Shown: piece by piece, positions 31,196 to 38,717 of the stretch
Numbering within the stretch: the first letter of the stretch is position 1
Layout: each line of letters opens with the position of its first letter
From: Paramacrobiotus metropolitanus
Lineage: Eukaryota > Tardigrada > Eutardigrada > Parachela > Macrobiotidae
DNA length: 38,717 nt
Assembly (NCBI RefSeq): GCF_019649055.1
Contig: NW_026570575.1
Coordinates: forward strand, 1-38,717
Reading direction: 5' to 3'
Notes under the pieces: model-generated
Databases searched by the model: none
What the model saw: only the letters and a program-made list of their open reading frames with translations
What the model was told of the DNA's origin: nothing
Made by a program: the position numbers and the translations under genes

Positions 31196-32210
31196 TCATC
31201 TGTAGTCATTAATGCAAAACGCTTCTTTGCGGCGCAAAAGGTCGTATATAACATAGTCCACCCAAATGACCGACCAATCGACAAGGTGAAGTACAACGTC
31301 ATACACCCGGAAAAAAGTGCTGTTCCCATCATAGCCGTGATGAAGCCCATCATAGCCGTCCTATGATGGGCTTCATCCGGCTCGCCAAAAGCTCCGACGT
31401 CAGCCCAGCAAACTTGTTGAAACGGCACAATACTCGGGGACACCTCCCGGCGGTTATCAAGCCACAAACCGCTAAACCGATAGACGGGACGGTAGCCAGG
31501 AACATGTCATACCCCGCCGAATCCACGTAATACTCATGCCACAATACAGACACTAGAGAGAGTACAAAAATCAAAGATGATAGAACTCGATAATCCCCGC
31601 TGCAGTTACCATGGCGGCCGTACCGACTATGGCATTAGACCGCGTCTGCATCGAAGGTTTGTCGAACCGTTATATTGCTTGTTCGTTTAAGGCTTCATCT
31701 AAACACAGTTTGCAATGTGTCGAGCTTGTTAATCGGCCCAATAACGAAGAAAACCGTACCTCGCAATTCACTTCTTTAGTCGGTAGTAATTGAAATAAAA
31801 CTGCCAAAAGTGGACTCCAATCGGTCAACAGTCAGGTGCTGCGACTTTCTCTGACAAGGTAACCTATAAGGATAACACGTAAATTTACCGTTTACAGCGT
31901 ACCGCGTCTTGGATTTCACGTTCCTGGTTTTCCCAAGCGACGTCGTTTCGTCTCCGTATTCCGGCTCGTCGTCGTTTTCCCACTAAGCTAGGCTCAGCTA
32001 GCAGTTGCATACATTCGACGGCAAAGGCTGTGCCTAGTAGCAAATTGCGGACAAGAGATAGCACTACCAACTGTCGTATAAGGAGGGAGCTTTAAACGTT
32101 TGGCGTATGAGTTTATCTCGAGATCTCTTCTCTCAAAAGCAAGATCAAACGTTGAAAAACCACGTTGATTTACTCGGCTTGAAAATCACTGTTGGCTTTT
32201 TACGGTTGAT
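31196..32210 (-). pseudogene. Membrane-protein family copy D (broken)
   Basis: Exon 1 remains at about 32210-31903. The region equivalent to YAKRLK...RQL is recognisable but has a 4-bp insertion, and the RSRS segment is decayed. VVLSLVRNLLLGTAFAVE and ENQEREIQD survive, as does the donor (GTACGC). Sequence matching the copy F intron follows (GAAGGTTTGTCGAACCGTTA, and AGGTGCTGC further in), but it runs directly into the middle of exon 2 (GTAAMVTAAGIIEFY then a stop). The end of the intron and about the first third of exon 2 are therefore deleted. Later exon 2 is split across frames (LWHEYYVDSAGYDMFLATVP, then WTMLYTTFCAAKK). A perfect 17-bp palindrome arose at 31340-31378 where other copies encode GPIIG. 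No intact product is possible. Confidence 0.85.
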
Positions 32211-32377
32211 TCTGGATAATAATATTTATTGTTTAACCGTAAGCTTTAGAGAATAAATGCGTAGCAGTAAATAGATCGACGCTATAAACCAAATCGAAAG
32301 GTACCCAGTATAGTCCAGTATCGTCTGACTTCCCATATTGGCTGACCTTTCAGTCCAGTCGTGTTGTGACTTTTAAA

Positions 32378-32593
32378 ATGTTGTTAATCAGCAATGTTTT
32401 ACGCATATATGGAAACCACGTGAACACCAGACGTACAAACTTGTCAACAAATTGGATATATGAAGGTAAGAGCGCAATTAGAGTTATAAAGGCAGATCGC
32501 AGTTAGAGCGATGTTGGCGCAATAATTTGTTATTGTTCCACAGTTGGATCGCTTTTATTACACCAAGCAGCAGCACAGTTTATAAAGACTTAA
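32378..32593 (+). CDS. Candidate 45-residue protein, two exons, unknown
   Basis: Exon 32378-32465 encodes MLLISNVLRIYGNHVNTRRT, then NLSTNWIYE, and ends at a good donor (GAAG then GTAAGA). Exon 32544-32593 follows a pyrimidine-rich acceptor (TTGTTCCACAG) and encodes GSLLLHQAAAQFIKT before TAA. The join preserves phase with a 78-bp intron. The N-terminus is hydrophobic and basic with no acidic residue, like a mitochondrial targeting sequence; this is inference. It lies between the 5' end of broken copy D and the 3' end of copy E. Confidence 0.35.
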
Positions 32594-32775
32594 GCATGAG
32601 ACGTAAAATTTGCAGGTTAAGGTTAAGGAACAAGGAACACAATAAGGAAAACAATATATTACACAGAAAAACGCCAAACGATGCAGACAACAAATTAAAG
32701 AAACCAGTTTGTAGAATTGATGGAAATTCGCATCGGTTAACGATTTAAGGAACTGTAGGACATCGGACAAGTTAG

Positions 32776-34136
32776 TTAGTCTTGCGTTATTACTACAGAC
32801 GATTTCTCCTCGCCTGAGAAGATCAAAGACAGCATCCAAATGACCGACCAAAACGACCGATGGTTACGTACAATGTAGCGCGCTCGGTAGAAAAGCACAA
32901 GAAAATTCCAATATAACCAGTTTGTCAGTTCAAAGTTAATATCGGCGTGCATCTCGGCCCAGAAGATTTGTCGAAACTGGAGAATCGTTCGACGGCACTT
33001 CCAAGTGGTAATGCAGCTACACACCGCTAAACCGACACAGGGGAGAAGAACCACGTACGTTTCGTAATGTGCCACAATGGCGATATTATAATGCCACAAT
33101 TCGTAGATAACATGTAACTTGACCGCGAGCAAAAATCCCGGATAATAAAACTGGATGATCCCCGCTAGCATCACCATGTTAACAGTGGCTGCAATGATGA
33201 TCGACCACTGCAGATCCATAAGAAATTTCAAGGTGGCACTTTCACTACAGCCTACAGAAACCAGTATGTTTTCCCGCACATTGACCGCCGAAAAGAACCA
33301 TTGTCCGTGCATGCTGCGCGAAGAGTACCACAGCAGAAAGGTGTACTCTAACTCGACAAAAGAGAACCCGAGGCCGAGTGCTTCAGGGACGTACATATAT
33401 CTCACGAGAAAGGGCAGCTGACCAGGCTAAAACAAAAAGTAGTCGTATAGTTAGTGTGTCTGTGAAGTTTTTAAGTGAACAGTAGGTTCGTAATCAGCAT
33501 GGTTGAAACAGACTGTACAGATAGTACGAACTTCACCATGAAGTAACGAAGTATATTTTTACGATGGCGGCTGTCTACTCAACTTTGCATACTTAAATAA
33601 AATAAGTAATAGAAGGTCTGATATTTTTGGATCCTGGAAATTTTCAGAATCATGGAAATGGATATTGGGCAATTGGATTATGAAAATTATGGAATTAACT
33701 ATTACGGTTTCATTTATTAGTACGCATATTTTTCTCAAATGATTTAAATACGGAATGATTTTATATGTTGAAACCTTTTGGAAAATATGATATCCTTTAA
33801 CTGTAGAAGTTTGTAGCTTACCTTCTCTTGGTTTTCTTGTTCCTGGTTTTCTTGCGTGTAGCCAGACTGGATATATTCCCAGATTAGTCTATATACGCAG
33901 GCCAAGGGTGTGACTAAAAGCAGCAGGTTGCGGGCAACAGACAACAGTGCCAGCTGTCGTATAAAGGACCTGAAACGCTTGGCATATAATCTCTTTTCGA
34001 TCGTTCTTTTTAAAGCATCATCAAACGCAGGATTAAACGTCGAAAAATCACCACACGACCGAGAACGGATAAAATGCGCCGGTTTTTGCACATTTGGGAT
34101 CGCGGAGTCATCCTTGGTCACTTTCGCTTCCGGCAT
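32776..34136 (-). CDS. Membrane-protein family copy E (altered C-terminus)
   Basis: Exons 34136-33822 and 33426-32776 join in phase 0 across a 395-bp intron (donor AAG then GTAAGC, acceptor TTTTAG); 321 residues. Exon 1 has KDDSAIPNVQKPAHF, RSRSCGDFSTFNP and a repeated QENQEQENQEK tail. Exon 2 has LLWYSSRSMHGQWFFSAVN, QFYYPGFLL, WKCRRTILQFRQIFW. Near the 3' end a 7-bp deletion (about 32830-32845) shifts the frame after WSVIW, so the conserved VVFDLLRRK.VFC end is replaced by SLIFSGEEKSSVVITQD. The old ending can still be read in the next frame (AVFDLLRRGEIVC). The protein may work, but the loss of the conserved tail could make it inactive. Confidence 0.8.
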
Positions 34137-34512
34137 GGCTTCAAAACTATTCGGGTTTTGAGAAATTTAATAACAATCGGAACAAAGAAAATGGCATGAG
34201 AAGTGTGCCAAACGGTTAAAAGAGTGTTTAACGCAATAGTCAAGAGCAAATCAACAATCTCTGCATGAGCGAGGTTATAACTCTATTTCTTAGAAGATCA
34301 TACCTGATGCTTGTTGAGCCTGGCTTGCATTATTAAATTATTGTGCTGGCTCGTAGACGTGACTAATGGTCCGATCTGTGTACTCACCAGCTTGTCTGTT
34401 AACTACATGTCACGATTAGCGCAGGGGGCACGGTTTACATTTATATTGTTGTTAGTTATACACACAACCGTTCATATTTTAATGGCCCCGCCGCACCTGC
34501 TGCAAATAACCA
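34137..34512. other. 5' flank of copy E, no other gene
   Basis: AAATTTCTCAAAACCCGAAT on the minus strand, just before the start codon, is a weak match to the conserved upstream element of copies A, C and F. A plus-strand frame at 34311-34544 lacks support. Confidence 0.4.
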
Positions 34513-34596
34513 TTGCCGATGCTTTAGGAGTACGAGAGGAATGAATGAATGGATTGTTCATTCATGCCTCTCGTACTCGTAGATCACGGCAATGAA
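34513..34596. repeat. Hairpin-forming inverted repeat
   Basis: GAGTACGAGAGG and ATGAATGAA pair with TTCATTCAT and CCTCTCGTACTC across a 7-bp loop, with outer CATTGCCG/CGGCAATG also pairing. It may be the core of a small MITE or a transcribed hairpin. Confidence 0.75.
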
Positions 34597-34984
34597 ATAA
34601 GTTACAATTAGCCTTACGCCGTGCAGTATCGCACTAAAGACATGTGAATGAAAAGTTATTATTCATTATTCTGTATATTCAACATCACGCTGTACATTAG
34701 TTTTCGAAAAGGTTTGTCGCAGGAACAGCGGAATCAAGCACCGAACCTACTTCCGTAAAATAATCTATTAGAGGCATAATAGTGATAATACTCGAGAAAC
34801 TAAATAAACTTTATTTAGTAGAATTTACAGTGGATGAGATGAAGGAAAATTTAATAATAGTGAATGATACTAAGTATCCAGTTACATTTTGCAAGTTAAG
34901 TATTGTACTACTCTGTATATGTAACAGCAAATAACTGCTTTGAGCGACAATGTAGTACAGTACAGTAAAAGCAAGGTACAATGT

Positions 34985-35139
34985 AGGACGAAATGGTCGC
35001 ATAGCCCCATACCCAGCATTCTGTACGCAAGCGGTGCAGTGCACTTGTACGAAACGGATATTTTGAACTCAGTCGTACAGTGCACTGCGCTGCATTCGTA
35101 CTGAATGTGGAGATGTTGGGTATGCGACCATTTTGTCCT
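34985..35139. repeat. Imperfect inverted repeat, ~75-bp arms
   Basis: The outer parts AGGACGAAATGGTCGCATA and (inverted) AGGACAAAATGGTCGCATA match closely, and inner TGCAGTGCACTTGTACGA pairs with TCGTACAGTGCACTGCG. The centre is near 35065. It is MITE-like; no target duplication was seen. Confidence 0.72.
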
Positions 35140-35484
35140 AAGCTGTAAGCCAGTATGTACAGCACAGTGCTTAACCAAACAATAATAGTCTTTATTAATA
35201 ATCAATGCACAAATCAGGTGGAAGAAAAATAAACAGTACATTATTCAACAACAATAATTGCACCGTATGTGGTGATGGTATTGGTACGATGTATATGGAT
35301 TGTTTCACTAACATTTCGAAAAACATCATAAGTAGAAAGAAGTCTGCAGAATAAGTTATGTACACACTACGGAATACGGAACACAGCAAATACCTATAAA
35401 TAAACAGGAAAACATTAAACGATAAGTGTAAAGAAATTAGCTCGCAAAATTGTTAAGCTGCAGACGATCGGATCGTTCAGATCT
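35140..35484. other. 3' flank of copy F, no gene recognised
   Basis: AT-rich, with a few TGTACAG words shared with the neighbouring inverted repeat. No reading frame is supported. Confidence 0.5.
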
Positions 35485-37098
35485 TTAGTCATTAACACAA
35501 AAGACTTCTTTCCGGTGCAGAAGATCAAAGACAACATAATCCACCCAGAAGACCGACCACTCGAAAAGGACCAGTAATACGAAGCACACCCGGCAAAATA
35601 GCGCATAAGAACTCCAGTATACCCGCCATATGATGGGCCCTATGAAGAGCCCAATCCGTCTTGCAATAAGGCTTATAACAAAGTCGCTATCGACTCCGGC
35701 CCAGCACAGTTCTCGAAACGGTTGGAGCGTGTGGTGACTCTTCCAAGCGGGTAATATGCCGCACAGTGCCAAACCAATGTGCGGGAGAGTAACCAGAAAT
35801 ATGCCATACCCCGGCGAATCCACGTAATAATCATGCCACAATACATAGATAGCATGCCACCAGAGAGAGTAGAAGAATCCAGGATAATAGAACTCGATAA
35901 TCCCGACTGCAGCTAACATGCATGCCGTGCCGAGTTTGACGAACGTGGAATACGATCCAAGGCAAACTATCATGAGCTCGCTTTCAAAACATCCTGAATA
36001 AATCCGCGTACCTTGCGACAGATTAGCTGCCGACAGGAACCATTGTCCACGCAGCTTTCGCGCCCAGTACCACAGCGATAAGACATTGAATAAATCGGCA
36101 AAGGAAAGTGCATGGCCTCCTATCCAAAGGAAAGGAAAAAGCTGCAGGAAGAGTGGAGTTCCGTCGGACTAGAAAAACAGTAGTCGATAATTATTATGCC
36201 ATCGCAGGTTTAAGCAACGTAATATCAGAGGGTACTACGCTGAAGGTTTGTCGAACCGTTATGACACATTTCATTTGGGACTTCAGTGAAACCACTTCAC
36301 CCAAAATAGTTGCCATTCGTTCGGATGGTTTACCGGCCCCATCATGTCAAAAACAGCATTTCAAAAAGTACTCCTTTCTAGTCGCTAGATTAAAATGTAA
36401 TGGCATGTACGTGGCCTACAATAAGCCAGGAGGTGCTGCAACCTCCGCTGACCGGGTAAGATAATAAGATAAGTGAGGCTGCTTAGCGGAGCCTACATAG
36501 CTCTACTCTAAAGTCTCTAACTGTTATTCGTATATATACATGATACTGTACAATGTACTCTACAAAACAAACCGTTATCACCGCTTGTGCCGTAAAAGTG
36601 CAGATACATACTGTCATAGTGCCACCCTGACAGTTATACGCCTATACCTATGCTAAAAAGTTGGGAACGTGCACGAAGAAATATTTTTTTGAAGTTTTTG
36701 AATGCGATATGCACAGCCCACCCAAAGAAATTTCTCTGGTTTCTCTTTATCCATTAAAAGGTATGCCTTAATCTTAATTTTACAAATTTAAACCGTACCT
36801 TCCACTGGATTTCCCGTTCCTGGTTTTCCAACATGTCATCGCCTATCAACCGTATATATCTGACAGCAAAAACTGTACAAATTAGCAGGTTGCGGGCAAG
36901 GGAGAGTAGTGCCATCTGTCGTATAAGGAGATTGAGACGCTTGGCATACGAGTTCTGCTTCAGAGCTCTTCTCATCACATCGTCGAAGACAGGGTCAAAC
37001 GTCGACAAATCACCACACGAGCGGGACCGGATAACTTGTTGCGAATTCGGCAAATGTCGGACCGCGGAGTCATCTTTGGTAACTAACGCTACAGACAT
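35485..37098 (-). CDS. Membrane-protein family copy F (intact)
   Basis: Exons 37098-36799 and 36168-35485 join in phase 0 across a 630-bp intron, the longest in the family (donor AAG then GTACGG, acceptor TTTTTCTAG); 327 residues. Exon 1 starts MSVALVTKDDSAVRHLPN and has RSRSCGDLSTFDP and RQMALLSLARNLLICTVF. Exon 2 has SLWYWARKLRGQWFLSAAN, EFYYPGFFYSLWWHA, WKSHHTL in place of CRR, GLFIGPIIWRVYW and HRKEVFCVND. Its intron shares sequence with broken copy D, marking the two as recent relatives. The start codon lies only 56 bp from the LTR of the miniature LTR element, so its promoter region is disturbed. Frames are open and conserved landmarks kept. Confidence 0.85.
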
Positions 37099-37100
37099 GA

Positions 37101-37130
37101 CTGAACAACTCGAATTTCGAAGGAATTTAT
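37101..37130 (-). promoter_or_regulatory. Conserved element upstream of copy F start
   Basis: On the minus strand ATTCCTTCGAAATTCGAGTT lies a few bases before the ATG and matches the element before copies A and C. The LTR starts 24 bp further upstream. Confidence 0.4.
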
Positions 37131-37153
37131 GCCAACCGCACAAGCATCAGTTT

Positions 37154-37396
37154 TATAACGCGGGGCCGTATGGGCGCCACGCGTATCCTCGACAGCGAAC
37201 AGCGGTGAACCCGGATGAGGCTTTATTGCCGAATCTAATGCGCACCGTGGCGCAGCAACACCAGACTAACGAGGAAGGATCCTGCAGCCAGTGCAACTGT
37301 GCTGCAGGTCCGTCAAAACAGCGCAGCAATGTGCGGGGTGGAAATCCCCAGAAACAGCGAATAGCTACTCAGGAGGGCGGGCGTCCCGCCCTTACA
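37154..37396 (-). repeat. 3' LTR of the miniature retrotransposon
   Basis: This copy is nearest to copy F and in the same orientation, so its outward promoter activity, if any, would point toward that gene. Confidence 0.85.
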
Positions 37397-37439
37397 CCCT
37401 TTGCAGGCATCGCTACGTCCTCGGAGCGAAATCTCCCAG

Positions 37440-38060
37440 GATTCGGAGGATCCGCACCCCCGCCGGTCCGGTTCGGGCGGTTAATCCGGTCGGCTCGGTT
37501 CCAGTTTGGTCGGCTCAAATCCGGTTCGGCTCAGGTTGGGTTCCGGGTCAGGTCGGCTCCGGTTCGGTCCGAGTCAACCGTCTGGGTCAGCGCACTGTCG
37601 CGCCAGATCCAGGGTCCAACCCGGAAACGGGTAAATTCCGTGGTTTCTTCAGCAAGGGAAAGGTCACGTTCTGGGAAATTTGGGCAGGGGTTTGGGGTCT
37701 ATGGCCCGTGACCCTGCAAAAAACAAAGCACGCAAATCCGCGGTGAAATCCACTGCTCCGTCCGGGGGATGTCGCCGTCCCAGGAAGTTCGGGCAGTGTT
37801 TTGGTGGGGAATTCTTCGGCGTGGTGCTGGTGGTCGATCCGTGCCGTTGGGATCGGAGTTGGTGCTGCTGTTGGCGGTGTATCCGTTCTGGTTTCCCGCT
37901 GGTCCGGGTCGCGTTCGCCGTCGGCATCGCAGGAGGCGTTTCTCGCTCCGCGGCATCGCAGGAGGCGTTTCTCGCCCCGCGGCTTCTCCGTCCATTCTGG
38001 GGAGGCATCTCCGTCCATTCTGAGGAGGAATCCATCGCGGGGAGGCGTCCATCTCCGTCA
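37440..38060. repeat. GC-rich degenerate repeats inside the miniature LTR element
   Basis: 37440-37580 consists of degenerate GGTTCGG/CCGGTTCGG words. 37920-38030 has tandem copies of CATCGCAGGAGGCGTTTCTC and TCTCCGTCCATTCTG. Open frames here on both strands are by-products of the repeats and lack domain motifs. Confidence 0.65.
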
Positions 38061-38202
38061 GTTGGGAGAGGATCCATCACGTTCCGCGTGGGGGGGTGGG
38101 AATGTAGCTCCACACCCCGGGGTTAAATGGGGTTCATAACTCAGAGGTGCTGCGGGCGCGACGAGCGCGCGCAGCTGGAAACGATAGCCAGATCTGCTAC
38201 CA

Positions 38203-38446
38203 TATAACGCGGGGCCGTATGGGCGCCACGCGTATCCTCGACAGCGAACAGCGGTGAACCCGGATGAGGCTTTATTGCCGAATCTAATGCGCACCGTGGC
38301 GCAGCAACACCAGACTAACGAGGAAGGATCCTGCAGCCAGTGCAACTGTGCTGCAGGTCCGTCAAAACAGCGCAGCAATGTGCGGGGTGGAAATCCCCAG
38401 AAACAGCGAATAGCTACTCAGGAGGGCGGGGCGTCCCGCCCTTACA
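38203..38446 (-). repeat. 5' LTR of the miniature retrotransposon
   Basis: Directly adjoined by the primer-binding site. It has one extra G in the GGGCGGGGCGTCCC stretch compared with the other LTR. Confidence 0.85.
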
Positions 38447-38690
38447 GTTTCAAATATGCCTTGATTTAACTGGCAAGTCTTTAACACAAAATGGTGCATT
38501 TGCGGGACACAAATTTCAAACGATTTCAATTAAAATGGTGAAAACAGATGAAAATGGCATACGATCTCTCAACTATGCAACACGAGATACTGTAACAGGC
38601 AGCAGCAGTTTATTTGTTCAGCAAATCAATAACACCACCGGAGCGAGTACATCTTTTCTTAGCAAGTACTCAAAACACCCGATACAATAA
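38447..38690 (+). CDS. Coding-like frame at the right edge, uncertain
   Basis: After the LTR a plus-strand frame stays open for about 80 codons (KMVKTDENGIRSLNYATRDT, then NNTTGASTSFLSK) to TAA. Its composition looks protein-like, but there is no start codon, splice site or known domain within reach, and the upstream part of the frame runs through the LTR. It may be an exon of a gene continuing beyond the window, or chance. Confidence 0.22.
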
Positions 38691-38717
38691 TTCTACTTAC
38701 GTATGCGGTATACTGGC

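Larger units (their letters stand above)
37154..38446 (-). mobile_element. Miniature LTR retrotransposon (TRIM-like, 1293 bp), young
   Basis: Direct repeats 37154-37396 (243 bp) and 38203-38446 (244 bp) differ visibly only by one inserted G. The element reads on the minus strand: LTRs begin TGTAAGGGCGGGACG and end GCGTTATA. A primer-binding site (TGGTAGCAGA, matching initiator Met tRNA) directly follows the 5' LTR at 38202-38185, and a short AAAGGG purine run precedes the 3' LTR. GTTT flanks both ends (37150-37153, 38447-38450) as a 4-bp target duplication. The ~806-bp GC-rich interior has no gag, protease, reverse transcriptase or integrase, so movement must depend on another element. Confidence 0.85.

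Noticed and set aside
36108-36464. 118-codon plus-strand frame
   Set aside because: It is antisense to the start of exon 2 of copy F and crosses its intron; the similarity to copy D reflects shared intron sequence, not a separate gene.
36833-37711. 292-codon plus-strand frame
   Set aside because: It is antisense to exon 1 of copy F and then runs through an LTR; the sense frame has the conserved family motif.
37291-38139. Several long open frames on both strands in GC-rich DNA
   Set aside because: They overlap each other inside the miniature LTR element, where GC-rich tandem repeats suppress stop codons; no gag, protease or reverse-transcriptase motif is present.

Overview
This window looks like nuclear DNA from an animal, probably an invertebrate: it is AT-rich, has short GT-AG introns, small host genes, and DNA transposons, Helitron ends, non-LTR and LTR elements packed side by side. 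No rRNA, tRNA, CRISPR or prokaryotic operon signal was seen, and the phylum cannot be named from the sequence alone.

The backbone is a cluster of paralogous genes for an unrecognised multi-pass membrane protein of about 300-327 residues. Each copy has two coding exons split by one phase-0 intron. Exon 1 carries a DDSA...RSRS[CY] motif and a first hydrophobic segment. Exon 2 carries further hydrophobic segments and the landmarks WY.ARK, YPGF, CRR and R[RH]K.VFC. Three intact copies read rightward (A 11.2-12.5 kb, B 19.5-20.9 kb, C 26.5-27.9 kb). Three read leftward (D, a broken copy at 31.2-32.2 kb; E 32.8-34.1 kb; F 35.5-37.1 kb). A 3' relic (Z) lies at 9.1 kb. Z and E share a 7-bp deletion near the 3' end, and D and F share intron sequence.

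Region by region. 1-5.3 kb holds a Mutator-like (MULE) element with two convergent genes: a spliced leftward transposase, and a six-exon rightward gene whose exons were found only by joining splice sites in phase. Two arrays of the same ~58-bp repeat lie in inverted orientation; one sits inside a transposase intron and the other next to the rightward gene. 5.5-6.3 kb is a hAT-type MITE with a perfect 8-bp target duplication. 6.9-8.6 kb is a LINE insertion with an inverted 5' part, as expected from twin priming. 9.7-10.3 kb may hold a three-exon secreted-protein gene. 12.8-13.1, 21.1-21.4 and 32.4-32.6 kb each hold a candidate very small two-exon gene. 13.2-14.1 kb is a probable foldback element. 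14.9-16.8 kb has three Helitron-type 3' ends. 16.9-18.5 kb is a long palindromic foldback element split by a TA-flanked insertion. 21.9-25.8 kb is a nearly complete hAT transposon whose five-exon gene is broken by one stop and a C-terminal frameshift. 28.2-29.3 kb has a long inverted duplication and a coiled-coil reading frame. 29.8 kb holds a second hAT relic. 30.7-31.0 kb is a hairpin MITE. 37.15-38.45 kb is a miniature LTR retrotransposon with almost identical LTRs, about 55 bp upstream of copy F.

The likely history is repeated duplication and inversion of one membrane-protein gene in a transposon-rich neighbourhood, with tiny host genes persisting between copies. The membrane-protein family is the main candidate for something undescribed. 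All functions beyond recognised transposon domains are inference.
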